This document shows positions 41,844-50,962 of a stretch of 64,000 bases of DNA, piece after piece. The number at the start of each line of letters is the position of its first letter. Position 1 is the first letter of the stretch. The translations under genes and the position numbers were made by a program. The notes below the pieces were generated by a model that made no database searches, had not been told where the DNA came from, and worked only from the letters and a program-made list of their open reading frames with translations. Source of the stretch: an uncultured Hyphomicrobiales bacterium. GTDB lineage: Bacteria > Pseudomonadota > Alphaproteobacteria > Rhizobiales > Rhizobiaceae. The DNA is taken from NCBI GenBank assembly GCA_943908365.1, contig CALTTH010000017.1, positions 1 through 64,000 on the forward strand, read 5' to 3'.

Positions 41844-43616
41844 TCAGCCGCGACGCCGCATGTCGTCTTCGACAAAGCCGTTCAATCTTTGCTTGAGCGA
41901 AGCGAGTTCTTGGCGAAGCTTTCGCAGCTCGTCCGTTTCGGCCTGCGCATGATCTGCCTTGCCTTCCAGTGCGGCGGCCAGCAGAGGCGGCAGACGGAAG
42001 CCATCTTCCCTTTGCGCCGTCTCCGCATACCGGACGCGGTTGGCGAGCAGGACCTGGCGGACACGTTCATCAAGCGGGATATCGTTGGCAGGTTCATCGT
42101 GGAGATCGTCTTCCCACGTATCGTCCTCGGTCCCATCGTAGCGCTCGCTGGCGTGGACGGGCTCAACATCTTCCTCGACCAGATCATGGAAGATATCCGG
42201 CTCGATTTCGAACCGTCCATCATGCGCTTCAGTCTTTGCAGGGGCGACCTCGAAGGCCGTCTCCGCCTCTATTGCCATTTGAATGGCGGCCCCGACCTGG
42301 TCTTCCGTCTCCGTGCGGCGGAAACTGATGAGGAAGAGAGCGAGCAGCATGCCCACCAGCGCGCCTCCCGCTGCCATTGCGCCAGGAATCATCTGCGGCA
42401 GAATACCCTCTTCCTGCAGGACCGCAGGTGACGCAGGCTTGGCGATCGCGGCCGTCACGGTCGGTGCTGCGAAGGGACCGGCCTTTTCGCTTGCCGCCAG
42501 ATATTCGCGCCGGGCTTTTTCGAGAGCTGTTTCCAGCTTGGCAAGCTCTTCCGGTGCGTTACCCATAGCGCGCAATTGTTCTTCAACGGCGGCTTTCGCG
42601 CGGGTCTCAGCGTCAAGCGAAGCAGCAACGTCCTTCAACTCCGCCTTGGCGCCGTCCAGTGCACGGCGCAGAGCCGGCATGGCGGCAGATCTTGCGGCGT
42701 CCACAGCACCTTGGGCCGCAATGGTGCGCGGGTGTTTCGGTCCGTGATCGACGTTGACGTCGTCAAGCGCAAGCTTTGCCGTGGTGTAGTTGTCTCTGAC
42801 GGGCGCAAGAGCTTCGAAGACGGGAAGCGGCGGCAATGCCTTCGTCAGCACGTCGTCCGTCTTCATCGCCGAGACTTTGGTGACAGCCTGGGCGAGGTCG
42901 TGCTCCTTCTCGCTCAAAGCCGCAATGGTGGCGTCCGCCTCGTGAAGCGACTGCTGCAGGCCCTGGATACGCGAGACAATGTCGTTGCCGTGGCGCATCT
43001 GAAATCCGGTCAGGGCGCCTTCCGCCGCGTCGAGCGCGGTGCGGGCTTTTTCCACCGCCTGCAAGGCAGGTTCCGCATGATCGCCGCCTACGCCTTTGAC
43101 GACCTGGCGAGCAAGATAATCAACGATCCGCTCAGCGGCCTTCGGGGTTGCTGCGGTAACACCGACGTCGATATCCGTCTTCGATGCCGAGGTGATCTTG
43201 ACGGACTGACGAAGCGCGTCTTCGATGGCGTTGACGGGGATTGCTGACTGCACGTCGCCCGAAAGCAGGTTCGCCAGCATGGCGAGGCGTCCTTCTTCAA
43301 CAATGCCCGTAACATCGCCAGGCTTGAGCTTCAGCTCTGAAATGGCAAGCGTGAGAGACACCGGGGACAGCAGGCTCTGCTGCATGGACGCAGCTACCCG
43401 GCTGGTATCGACTGGGTTTCCGCCTGAGGCTGAAACTCTGACGACGGCGTGCGAGACATATCCTGCAGAGGGCGATGGAAGAAATGCGGACGGCAGGATA
43501 GCACCGGCGGTCGCAAACATCAGAACGAAAGCCGCGGGAACGAAGACACGCCGCCATCTGCCTGCCGCAGCCTCCTCCGTAACCGAACCGACATGTGTTT
43601 GCGTATGAAGAGCCAT
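41844..43616 (-). CDS. Wzz/GumC-like chain-length-type protein with cytoplasmic C-terminal tail
   Basis: A 590-residue protein with the polysaccharide co-polymerase layout: short cytoplasmic N-terminus, first span (RRVFVPAAFVLMFATAGAIL) near residue 25, a ~350-residue periplasmic part with long Ala-rich coiled coils, and a second span (AMAAGGALVGMLLALFLISF) near 400. A ~170-residue acidic cytoplasmic tail follows and ends in a short coiled coil (LRKLRQELASLKQRL). There is no Walker A, so it is not a BY-kinase of the full ExoP type. The VxVSASGGNPVDTSRVA segment resembles Wzz N-terminal domains. No polysaccharide genes adjoin it. The start at 43616 has a poor ribosome site. Divergent from flgB. 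Confidence 0.68.
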   Translation of the reverse strand: MALHTQTHVGSVTEEAAAGRWRRVFVPAAFVLMFATAGAILPSAFLPSPSAGYVSHAVVRVSASGGNPVDTSRVAASMQQSLLSPVSLTLAISELKLKPGDVTGIVEEGRLAMLANLLSGDVQSAIPVNAIEDALRQSVKITSASKTDIDVGVTAATPKAAERIVDYLARQVVKGVGGDHAEPALQAVEKARTALDAAEGALTGFQMRHGNDIVSRIQGLQQSLHEADATIAALSEKEHDLAQAVTKVSAMKTDDVLTKALPPLPVFEALAPVRDNYTTAKLALDDVNVDHGPKHPRTIAAQGAVDAARSAAMPALRRALDGAKAELKDVAASLDAETRAKAAVEEQLRAMGNAPEELAKLETALEKARREYLAASEKAGPFAAPTVTAAIAKPASPAVLQEEGILPQMIPGAMAAGGALVGMLLALFLISFRRTETEDQVGAAIQMAIEAETAFEVAPAKTEAHDGRFEIEPDIFHDLVEEDVEPVHASERYDGTEDDTWEDDLHDEPANDIPLDERVRQVLLANRVRYAETAQREDGFRLPPLLAAALEGKADHAQAETDELRKLRQELASLKQRLNGFVEDDMRRRG

Positions 43617-43812
43617 TGCGAACCCGCAGGGATGTAAGAGCCGTCCGTCTGGCGGAAATATCAATGAAATCTAAAGCGCCATGGCAAACAAATGGTTAAT
43701 GCCGGGGCGAATTATGCCCGTGACGCCCACCAAATGAGTGCGCGACCCTCGGGTAAGTCCCGCGCAAGATTGTGGGTCTAGACCGGAGGCAGATTAAACA
43801 CGGAGAATTGTC

Positions 43813-44202
43813 ATGCAGCCCATTCAGCTGTTTGCGCTGGCCTCCAGGCAGGCCGAGTGGCTTTCAATCCGTCAGGAAGTTGTCGCCACGAACATCGCCA
43901 ACGCGAGCACGCCGCAGTATCGCGCCAAGGAAGTCGTTCCGTTCGAAACCGAACTGAAGACGGCTGGCCTGCAGATGGCGCGCACGAACCCGGCGCATAT
44001 GGAAATGAGCGTGACCGGCGCCGGCAAGATCGGCCTGAGGGACGCTCCACTGAACAATGAAATTGGTGTTCAGGCATCCGGCAACACCGTTTCGCTTTCA
44101 ACGGAAATGGCGAAGACCGGCGAAATCAAGCGTCAGTTCGAGCTGAACACGCAGCTTGTTCGCGCCTTCCACTCTATGATGATGACCGCGGTGGGCAAGT
44201 AA
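43813..44202 (+). CDS. flgB: Flagellar proximal rod protein FlgB
   Basis: A 129-residue rod subunit. The N-terminal flagellar rod motif (VATNIANASTPQYRAKE) and C-terminal helical segment are visible; it polymerises in the periplasm on FliE. GGAGA is 7 bases before the ATG. First gene of the flgB-flgC-fliE-flgG-flgA-flgI-motE-flgH-fliL-fliP run, all on the plus strand with short gaps or overlaps until after flgH. Confidence 0.95.
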   Translation: MQPIQLFALASRQAEWLSIRQEVVATNIANASTPQYRAKEVVPFETELKTAGLQMARTNPAHMEMSVTGAGKIGLRDAPLNNEIGVQASGNTVSLSTEMAKTGEIKRQFELNTQLVRAFHSMMMTAVGK

Positions 44203-44203
44203 G

Positions 44204-44620
44204 ATGGACTCATTATCAACCTCGCTGAAGATCGCAGGCAGCGGAATGGAAGCACAGGCAACGCGCCTGCGCATCGTTTCGGAAAACATCGCCAACTCCC
44301 GCACGACAGGCGACGGACCGGGCGCCGACCCGTATCGCCGGAAAACGATTACCTTTGCCAATGAGCTGGATCGCGCGACGGGGACCAACCTCGTCGAGGT
44401 GAAGAAGCTTGGATACGACCGCTCCAACTTCATCGAGGAATACGACCCGGACAGCCCGGCAGCCGATGAAAAAGGCGTGGTGAAGCTGCCGAACGTCAAC
44501 ATGCTGATCGAGATGGCTGACCTTCGGGAAGCCAACCGCAGCTACGAAGCCAATCTCCAGGTCATCAAGCAGACGCGTGATCTGATTTCCTCAACCATCG
44601 ACCTATTGAAGGCTCAGTGA
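44204..44620 (+). CDS. flgC: Flagellar proximal rod protein FlgC
   Basis: A 138-residue rod protein. The N-terminal motif is RLRIVSENIANSRTTG; the C-terminal heptad region (IEMADLREANRSYEANLQVI) is typical of axial proteins. One base after flgB; its stop overlaps the fliE ATG. Confidence 0.95.
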   Translation: MDSLSTSLKIAGSGMEAQATRLRIVSENIANSRTTGDGPGADPYRRKTITFANELDRATGTNLVEVKKLGYDRSNFIEEYDPDSPAADEKGVVKLPNVNMLIEMADLREANRSYEANLQVIKQTRDLISSTIDLLKAQ

Positions 44621-44967
44621 TGATCGAATCTATCAGCCACGTCAAATCGCTGACCAACAACTCCGCGACGGACAGCATCAAGGGCATTGCCAGTGGCCTG
44701 ACCTCGCTTGCGGGTGCCGCCGTCACCACCGCCACAACCGCGACCGTTGGCCCAACATTCGCCAGCGTCCTTGGCGGCGTTGCGCAGGATGCCGTCGACT
44801 CGCTCAAGAACAGCGAAGCCATGTCCTTCGCCGGCATGCAGGGCAAGGCCAATACTCGTGAAGTGGTTGATGCCGTCATGCAGGCCGACCAGACGCTGAG
44901 GACCGCTGTTGCGCTCAGAGACAGGCTCGTTTCGGCTTATCTCGATGTCGTTAAAATGCAGATTTGA
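44620..44967 (+). CDS. fliE: Flagellar hook-basal body protein FliE
   Basis: A 115-residue protein that joins the MS ring to the rod. The C-terminal part (REVVDAVMQADQTLRTAVAL, then RDRLVSAYLDVVKMQI) is the conserved FliE domain. The N-terminal half is Ala/Thr-rich and variable. Start ATG overlaps the flgC stop (TGATG). Confidence 0.93.
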   Translation: MIESISHVKSLTNNSATDSIKGIASGLTSLAGAAVTTATTATVGPTFASVLGGVAQDAVDSLKNSEAMSFAGMQGKANTREVVDAVMQADQTLRTAVALRDRLVSAYLDVVKMQI

Positions 44968-44985
44968 CCCGTGAGGACCTAAGAA

Positions 44986-45774
44986 ATGAGAGCTCTAGCA
45001 ATCGCAGCAACGGGCATGGATGCCCAGCAGACAAACCTTGAGGTCATCGCGAACAACATCGCGAACATCAATACCACCGGCTTCAAGCGTGGCCGTGCCG
45101 AATTCACCGACTTGCTCTACCAGACCGAGCGTGCACAGGGCGTGATGAACCGCGCCAACCAGGCCATGGTGCCGGAAGGCGCCAATATCGGTCTCGGCGT
45201 GCAGACGTCTGCCGTGCGCAAGCTACACATTCAGGGACCTGTGTCCCAAACGGGCAACGCGCTCGATCTTGCCATCGTCGGCAAGGGCTGGTTCCGCGTG
45301 CAAGGTCCGGACGGCGCGCCGCTCTACACCCGCGCAGGCGCGTTCAACATGGACTCGACCGGCCGTCTGGTGACGACGGATGGCTACCCGGTTCTGCCGG
45401 CCATCACCATCCCGACCGACTCGACCGAAACCAAGATTACCGACGACGGCATCGTTTCGGTGCGAATCGGCCAGTCGAACCAGATGACCGAAGTCGGTCA
45501 GCTGACGATGAGCAACTTCGCCAACGAAGCGGGTCTGCGTCCGCTCGGTGACAACCTCTTCGCCCAGACGGATGCCTCGGGCGCGGCTGTCGACGGAACG
45601 CCTCAGTCGGTTGGCTTCGGCTATCTGAAGCAGAGCTATCTGGAAGGGTCCAACGTCGATTCGGTCAAGGAGATCACCGACATGATTTCCGCCCAGCGTG
45701 CGTATGAGATGAACTCCAAGGTCATCACCACCGCCGACCAGATGGCTCAGATCGTCAGTCAGAACCTAAAATAA
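44986..45774 (+). CDS. flgG: Flagellar distal rod protein FlgG
   Basis: A 262-residue distal rod subunit. The N-terminal motif is VIANNIANINTTGFKRGRAE and the C-terminal motif is SVKEITDMISAQRAYEMNSK. Length matches the family (about 260). GAGGA lies upstream of the ATG. Confidence 0.96.
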   Translation: MRALAIAATGMDAQQTNLEVIANNIANINTTGFKRGRAEFTDLLYQTERAQGVMNRANQAMVPEGANIGLGVQTSAVRKLHIQGPVSQTGNALDLAIVGKGWFRVQGPDGAPLYTRAGAFNMDSTGRLVTTDGYPVLPAITIPTDSTETKITDDGIVSVRIGQSNQMTEVGQLTMSNFANEAGLRPLGDNLFAQTDASGAAVDGTPQSVGFGYLKQSYLEGSNVDSVKEITDMISAQRAYEMNSKVITTADQMAQIVSQNLK

Positions 45775-45791
45775 GTGGAAGGTAGGGTAAC

Positions 45792-46280
45792 ATGAAGTTC
45801 CGCCCGAAAATCATGCCTGTTCAAGGTTACAAGGCGACGTTCGCGTTGGCACTCGCTTTTGCGATGGGCGCTCCGCACGGTGCCATGTCGCAGCAGAAGT
45901 TCGCTGTCGTTCCCACGGTCACGATTCTTTCGGGCGAGATCATCACCCAGGGCCGGGTGACGGAAGTTCCCGTCACCAACCCCAACATCGCTCCCGGCTA
46001 CTCGCAGTCGATCGAGGAAGTGGTGGGGAAGGTCTCCAAAAAGACACTGGTTGCCGGGCGGACCATTCCGATCGGCGACCTGCGCGACCCTTATGCGGTG
46101 GAACGCGGCGCCGCAGTGCGTATCACTTACAACAATAACGGCATGAACCTTTCAGCCTCCGGCGTTGCCATCGAAGACGGCATGGCCGGCGATATCGTTC
46201 GCGTGCGCAACAAGGACACCGGCGTGACGGTGAGCGGAACGGCGAAGCTCGACGGGACCGTGGAGGTTTTCCAAAAATGA
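45792..46280 (+). CDS. flgA: Flagellar P-ring assembly chaperone FlgA
   Basis: A 162-residue periplasmic chaperone for FlgI, with an N-terminal signal (ALALAFAMGAPHGAMSQ) and a SAF-like domain (AGRTIPIGDLRDP, VRITYNNNGMNLSASGVA). AAGGTAGGG precedes the ATG. It overlaps flgI by four bases. Confidence 0.93.
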   Translation: MKFRPKIMPVQGYKATFALALAFAMGAPHGAMSQQKFAVVPTVTILSGEIITQGRVTEVPVTNPNIAPGYSQSIEEVVGKVSKKTLVAGRTIPIGDLRDPYAVERGAAVRITYNNNGMNLSASGVAIEDGMAGDIVRVRNKDTGVTVSGTAKLDGTVEVFQK

Positions 46281-47401
46281 GTTTTCGTCAGCGTTTTTTC
46301 GCCGCGGCTGTTGCGGCAATGGCTTTTCTCGCAGCCGCTCCGGAAGGCTTCGCCCAGACGATGGCGCGCGTGAAAGATATTGCGTCACTCCAGTCAGGGC
46401 GTGAAAACCAGTTGATCGGCTATGGTCTTGTTGTCGGCCTGCAGGGGTCCGGCGACAATATGCGTGCCTCGCCCTTTACCGAGCAGTCGATGCGCGCGAT
46501 GCTGCAAAATCTCGGCATCTCGATGCAGGGTAACCAGACCTCCTCCAAGAATGTCGCGGCCGTGATGGTGACTGCCAACCTGCCGCCTTTCGCAAGCCCC
46601 GGCAGCAGGCTGGACGTCAATATCAGCTCGCTTGGCGACGCCTCTTCGCTTCGCGGCGGCACGCTGATCATGACCTCGATGTCTGGCGCAGACGGCCAGA
46701 TCTACGCTGTTGCTCAAGGCTCCGTCATCGTCTCCGGCTTCAACGCCGGCGGTCAGGCGGCACAGGTGACAGAAGGTGTCACGACGGCCGGTCGCGTCCC
46801 AGGCGGCGCGATCATCGAGCGCGAACTTCCCTCGCAGTTCAAGGATTCCGTCAATCTCGTCCTGCAACTCAGAAACCCGGACTTCTCCACCGCCATTCGC
46901 ATTGCCGATACGATCAACAGCTACGCCCGCACCTCCTACAACGAGCCGATCGCAGAGGCGCGCGATTCTCAGGTCGTCTACATCCAGAAGCCCCGCACAG
47001 CCGATCTCACCCGCCTAATGGCAAGCATCGAGAACCTTGCGGTGGAAACCGATACGCCGGCGAAGGTCGTCATCAACGAACGGACCGGCACGATCATCAT
47101 CGGTGCGGACGTGCGTGTCTCGAGGGTTGCCGTTAGCTACGGCACGCTGACGGTACAGGTCACCGAAATGCCGCAGGTCGTGCAGCCGGCGCCGTTCTCG
47201 CGCGGACAGACCGCGGTGCAGGAACAGACCGATATACAGGCTGAAAAGAGCGGCGGTCCGGTTGCCATTCTCGAAGGTCCGAGCCTCCGGTCACTGGTGG
47301 CAGGTCTCAACAATATCGGCGTCAAACCGGACGGCATCATCGCCATCCTTCAAGGCATCAAGTCCGCAGGTGCGCTCCAGGCAGAATTGGTACTACAATG
47401 A
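46277..47401 (+). CDS. flgI: Flagellar P-ring protein FlgI
   Basis: A 374-residue exported subunit of the peptidoglycan ring. The signal peptide ends near APEGFA-QTMARVKD; motifs NQLIGYGLVVGLQGSGD, DVNISSLGDASSL and ERTGTIIIG are typical. ATG overlaps flgA, and its stop overlaps motE. Confidence 0.96.
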   Translation: MSFRQRFFAAAVAAMAFLAAAPEGFAQTMARVKDIASLQSGRENQLIGYGLVVGLQGSGDNMRASPFTEQSMRAMLQNLGISMQGNQTSSKNVAAVMVTANLPPFASPGSRLDVNISSLGDASSLRGGTLIMTSMSGADGQIYAVAQGSVIVSGFNAGGQAAQVTEGVTTAGRVPGGAIIERELPSQFKDSVNLVLQLRNPDFSTAIRIADTINSYARTSYNEPIAEARDSQVVYIQKPRTADLTRLMASIENLAVETDTPAKVVINERTGTIIIGADVRVSRVAVSYGTLTVQVTEMPQVVQPAPFSRGQTAVQEQTDIQAEKSGGPVAILEGPSLRSLVAGLNNIGVKPDGIIAILQGIKSAGALQAELVLQ

Positions 47402-47928
47402 CGGTCGTTATTCCCAAGATCCTTACGCCTCAACGCGTTCTTCTGGCACTCTTCGTGGTTGCGGGTTCGCTTCCTTCAGCACGCGCGCAGGAGCAGGTGC
47501 GCGTCACCACCGGCGAGACCAGCGGACAGGAAATCCAGCAGTACTGCACCAACATCGTCGATCAGGCGCGCGACCAGCGCTATTTGATGCAGAAGCAGGA
47601 TCTCGAGAAGCTGCAGGAAGACATCAACGAGCGTGTTGCCATTCTGGAAGCCCGCAAGGCCGAGTATGAAGACTGGCTGCAACGCCGTAACGACTTCCTC
47701 AAGCAGGCAGAAACCAATCTCGTCGAGGTCTACAAGACGATGAAGGCGGATGCGGCTGCTCCCCAACTTCAGGAACTCGATCCGGGAATGGCTGCGGCCA
47801 TCATCATGAAACTGCCACCGCGCCAATCCGGGCTGATCCTTAGCGAAATGAACGCGAAGAAGGCGGCGACCGTCGCTTCGATCATGGCGAGCGCGACTGA
47901 CAAAACCACATCAAGAGATCCCTCATGA
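47398..47928 (+). CDS. motE: MotE, periplasmic chaperone for MotC
   Basis: A 176-residue exported protein with a signal peptide (LLALFVVAGSLPSARA-QEQ), a single Cys in QQYCTNIVDQARDQRYLMQK, a coiled coil (residues ~60-110) and a C-terminal MgtE-N-like helical segment (DPGMAAAIIMKLPPRQ). In Sinorhizobium the protein in this position is MotE, which folds and stabilises the stator-associated MotC. ATG/TGA overlaps join it to flgI and flgH. Confidence 0.87.
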   Translation: MTVVIPKILTPQRVLLALFVVAGSLPSARAQEQVRVTTGETSGQEIQQYCTNIVDQARDQRYLMQKQDLEKLQEDINERVAILEARKAEYEDWLQRRNDFLKQAETNLVEVYKTMKADAAAPQLQELDPGMAAAIIMKLPPRQSGLILSEMNAKKAATVASIMASATDKTTSRDPS

Positions 47929-48650
47929 ACAAAGCGCTCATTCTCGCCCTTTCAGCCGCGAGCATCCTCACGGGGTGCCAGAGCGTCACGGAGAACCAGA
48001 CCCTCAAGGAAATCGGCAACGCGCCGGCAATGAGCCCGATCGGCAGCGGCCTGCAATTCAACCAGGCGCCGCAGCTGGCATCCTATCCGAAGCAGCCGCT
48101 TCACACGGCAAGCGGCTATTCGCTCTGGAGCGACAGCAAGGCGGCGCTCTTCAAGGATTCGCGCGCGCTCAATATCGGCGACATTCTCACGGTGAACATC
48201 CAGATCAACGACAAGGCGTCGTTCGACAACGAGACCGACCGCAGTCGAAAGAACAACCGCAAGACCGGCTGGAAGGCGGATGCGCAGATCCTTGGCTGGA
48301 AGCCGCAGGCAGACTCGTCCCTAAGCTTCGACAATGACAGCGAAGCTAACGGCAAGGGCTCCATCAACCGCGCGGAAAAGCTCACGCTCCTCGTCGCAGC
48401 GGTTGTGACCGGCATTCTGGAAAACGGCAACCTACTGATCAGCGGTTCGCAGGAAGTCCGCGTCAACCACGAAATCCGCATTCTCAATGTCGCGGGTATC
48501 GTCAGGCCGCAGGACGTCAATTCGGAAAACACCGTATCCTACGAAAAGATCGCGGAAGCGCGCATTTCCTATGGTGGTCGCGGACGCATCATGGAAGTGC
48601 AGCAGCCACCGGTGGGGCAGCAGGTCGTCGACCTCTTCTCGCCGATCTAA
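47925..48650 (+). CDS. flgH: Flagellar L-ring lipoprotein FlgH
   Basis: A 241-residue outer-membrane ring protein. The lipobox LTGC puts the acylated Cys near residue 18. Motifs NIGDILTVNIQINDKASF, ILENGNLLISGSQEVRVN and IRPQDV-like VRPQDVNSENTV are typical. Starts four bases inside motE; after it comes a 208-base gap with a RIME-like repeat. Confidence 0.96.
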   Translation: MNKALILALSAASILTGCQSVTENQTLKEIGNAPAMSPIGSGLQFNQAPQLASYPKQPLHTASGYSLWSDSKAALFKDSRALNIGDILTVNIQINDKASFDNETDRSRKNNRKTGWKADAQILGWKPQADSSLSFDNDSEANGKGSINRAEKLTLLVAAVVTGILENGNLLISGSQEVRVNHEIRILNVAGIVRPQDVNSENTVSYEKIAEARISYGGRGRIMEVQQPPVGQQVVDLFSPI

Positions 48651-48753
48651 AGCGTGTCGCGATCTTTCGGATTCGCTCCTTCGCTTTAGGCCCTTGTTTT
48701 GTCGCATGTCGTTATCGCAAACCGCTGCACAGTTTTGCGCGACATGCTTTGAT
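48649..48753. repeat. RIME-like palindromic intergenic repeat, copy 2
   Basis: The fullest copy in the window: AAAGCGTGTCGCGATC at the flgH stop, then a TTCGCTTTAGG segment, then a palindrome bounded by GCATGTCG (48704) and CGACATGC (48747). It interrupts the flagellar operon between flgH and fliL. Confidence 0.75.
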
Positions 48754-48858
48754 AAGCGCGAGATGCGATGCTGATAGATCGCGGCACGAGGCGTTCGACA
48801 TGGCGGATGAGGTTGTCTCGTCCCGCCGGGTACAAATTGAGAAACGGGCAACAGACCT

Positions 48859-49407
48859 ATGACCGACCAGTTGGCACTTGAAGGACCGGCACCGAAGAAG
48901 AGCTCGCCTATCCCGGCCATCGCCGCGATCGCGGTGCTGTGTCTTCTGGGTCTTGGCGGCGGCTGGTTCGTCGGCAAGATGCTCTTTGTGCCAGCCCCAC
49001 CGGCGGCGGCCGCACCGGCCCATGAGGCTCCAGCGGAAGTTGCAGCAGCCGGAGAGCATGGCGAAGCACCAAAAGCCGAGGCTCATGGCGAACCCGCCAA
49101 GGATGGCCATGGTGCGCCCGTAGGCCCAAGCCTGGTATCGCTCGATCCGATCATCACCAATCTCGGTTATCCTGCCGAAAATTGGGTAAGGCTTGAACTT
49201 GCATTGCAATTTAATGGTCCTTCGGACCCGGCGGTGGTTCAGGAGCTCCATCAGGAGCTCATGGCCTACATCAGAACCGTGCCTCTCCAGCAAATTCAGG
49301 GCCCGCGTGGCTTTCAATATCTTAGGGATGACCTGAGAGAGATCGTTGACCTCAGGACGAAAGGGCGCGTATCCAAGGTTTTATTCAAAACCTTCGTGAT
49401 AGAATGA
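48859..49407 (+). CDS. fliL: Flagellar basal body-associated protein FliL
   Basis: A 182-residue inner-membrane protein with one N-terminal span (IPAIAAIAVLCLLGLGGGWF), a ~60-residue linker rich in Ala, His, Glu and Pro (APAHEAPAEVAAAGEHGEAP), and the periplasmic FliL domain (LDPIITNLGYPAENWVRLEL). It supports stator function. Its end overlaps fliP by four bases. Confidence 0.94.
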   Translation: MTDQLALEGPAPKKSSPIPAIAAIAVLCLLGLGGGWFVGKMLFVPAPPAAAAPAHEAPAEVAAAGEHGEAPKAEAHGEPAKDGHGAPVGPSLVSLDPIITNLGYPAENWVRLELALQFNGPSDPAVVQELHQELMAYIRTVPLQQIQGPRGFQYLRDDLREIVDLRTKGRVSKVLFKTFVIE

Positions 49408-50141
49408 TTCGCACCCTTATCTGCCTGATTGCTTTCGCCCTGATCCCAGGGATTGCTTTTGCGCAGCAGTCACCGGCCGATTTGTTAAATCTGCCTGTCG
49501 ACGGCTCCGCCGCGGCATGGATCATTCGTACCTTCGGATTGCTGACGATCCTTTCGATCGCGCCCGGCATCCTGATCATGGTCACGAGCTTTCCCCGCTT
49601 CATCATCGCCTTTTCCATTCTTCGGTCCGGTATGGGGCTTGGCACCACGCCATCCAACATGATCCTGACGAGCATGGCGATGTTCATGACGTTCTACGTG
49701 ATGGCGCCAACCTTCGAGCGCTCGTGGAACGATGGCATCCAGCCGATGATGCAGAACCAGATTACCGAGGCGCAGGCAATAGAGAGGGCGGCCGAACCCT
49801 TCCGTACCTTCATGCTTGCCAATACGCGGCCGAAAGATCTTGCACTCTTTGTCGATCTTGCGAGCGAGCGGGGCCAGGAAACAATGAATGGCACGCAACC
49901 GCAATATCGCATCCTCGTGCCAGCCTTCATGCTGTCTGAAATTCGCCGCGGCTTCGAAATCGGCTTTCTCGTCATCCTGCCCTTCCTCGTCATCGACATG
50001 GTGGTGGCAACGATCACGATGGCCATGGGCATGATGATGCTGCCCCCGACCTCGATTTCACTGCCGTTCAAGATATTGTTCTTCGTGCTGATCGATGGCT
50101 GGAATCTGCTGGTCGGGTCGCTGGTACGCTCGTTTTATTGA
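49404..50141 (+). CDS. fliP: Flagellar export gate protein FliP
   Basis: A 245-residue export-gate subunit with a cleaved signal (LICLIAFALIPGIAFAQQ), as is usual for FliP, and membrane segments with the signatures TSFPRFIIAFSILRSGMG, PAFMLSEIRRGFEIGF and GMMMLPPTSISLPFKILFF. Last gene of this operon. Confidence 0.96.
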   Translation: MIRTLICLIAFALIPGIAFAQQSPADLLNLPVDGSAAAWIIRTFGLLTILSIAPGILIMVTSFPRFIIAFSILRSGMGLGTTPSNMILTSMAMFMTFYVMAPTFERSWNDGIQPMMQNQITEAQAIERAAEPFRTFMLANTRPKDLALFVDLASERGQETMNGTQPQYRILVPAFMLSEIRRGFEIGFLVILPFLVIDMVVATITMAMGMMMLPPTSISLPFKILFFVLIDGWNLLVGSLVRSFY

Positions 50142-50428
50142 CGCACGTCGCGCGAGGTCGAGCAGCAGCCGTGCCTTGGCCGAGACCCGTCGCTTCCAAT
50201 TGTTCTTCCGCCGCGGCTCGCTGGGGGCCAGAGACAGCTACACCGCTGTGATTGATGCGCAATCGTGGCCTTTGCCAGTGCGCGCCCCCGAGGGATGGAT
50301 TACGCTCTTTCAGACAGGCGGTCTTCATAAAGCTCGCCCTTAAACGGAACTTCCGTTACCGGGCGGGCTCGAGAAGACGAGGAGCGTTTACGGAGGAAAC
50401 CGCGACAAGCCCGACCGCTCCATGGCCG
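50142..50428. other. 287-base convergent intergenic region after fliP
   Basis: I see no convincing gene. A 15-base perfect palindrome, AACGGAA-C-TTCCGTT, lies at 50343-50357. No T-run accompanies it. The region separates the two convergent flagellar operons. Confidence 0.5.
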
Positions 50429-50962
50429 TCAATGGGATGGGCTCGCTTCTGCCGCCTTAGGCGGCTCGGGATCGGTGTTGATCACGATCTTCTGCGGCTT
50501 GCGGGTGGAATCCCTGGCGTCCAGGATCTCCTTGGTGATGTAATCCATCTGCTGGATCATCACGTCGCGGACAAGCGGCTTTTCCATACGGGCGTTGATG
50601 CCGTCTTTGATCTTGGTCTTGAAGCCTGCCACATCGAACTTGCCGACCTCCTTGACGTCGAGGATCTTGTCGCCGACCAGCAGGCCGAAAAGCTCGTCCG
50701 TCATATAGGCCGTCATCGGCGCCTTGACGTCCTTCATGATGACGGAGTCGACCAGAAGCGTAGAGCGTATCAGGAAGTAGCCGGCCACCGCGCCATTGGA
50801 AAGGACGGGCAGCGTCATGAGATCGCCCTGCACATATTGCGGCGGCGGCGGCGCGTCGACCTTGTGATCATCCGCGGGGGGCTGGCCGAACTTGACGGCG
50901 GCGAAGACCCCGCCAAGGGTCATGACAAGCACCAGCACCCCTGTGGCAATCAGCTTTATCAT
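50429..50962 (-). CDS. Membrane-anchored protein of flagellar operon, function unknown
   Basis: A 177-residue protein with one N-terminal span (LIATGVLVLVMTLGGVFAAV), a Pro-rich linker and a ~110-residue periplasmic domain (FLIRSTLLVDSVIMKDVKAP), ending in a Pro/Ala tail. The layout resembles FliL but the sequence motifs differ. It is the last gene of the flhA-fliR operon and overlaps the FlgN-like gene by four bases (ATGA), so a basal-body or stator-related role is likely. I do not recognise a named family. Confidence 0.72.
   Translation of the reverse strand: MIKLIATGVLVLVMTLGGVFAAVKFGQPPADDHKVDAPPPPQYVQGDLMTLPVLSNGAVAGYFLIRSTLLVDSVIMKDVKAPMTAYMTDELFGLLVGDKILDVKEVGKFDVAGFKTKIKDGINARMEKPLVRDVMIQQMDYITKEILDARDSTRKPQKIVINTDPEPPKAAEASPSH

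Noticed and set aside
50068..50328. 86-codon minus-strand frame after fliP
   Set aside because: Overlaps the fliP 3' end, no domain, poor codon pattern.
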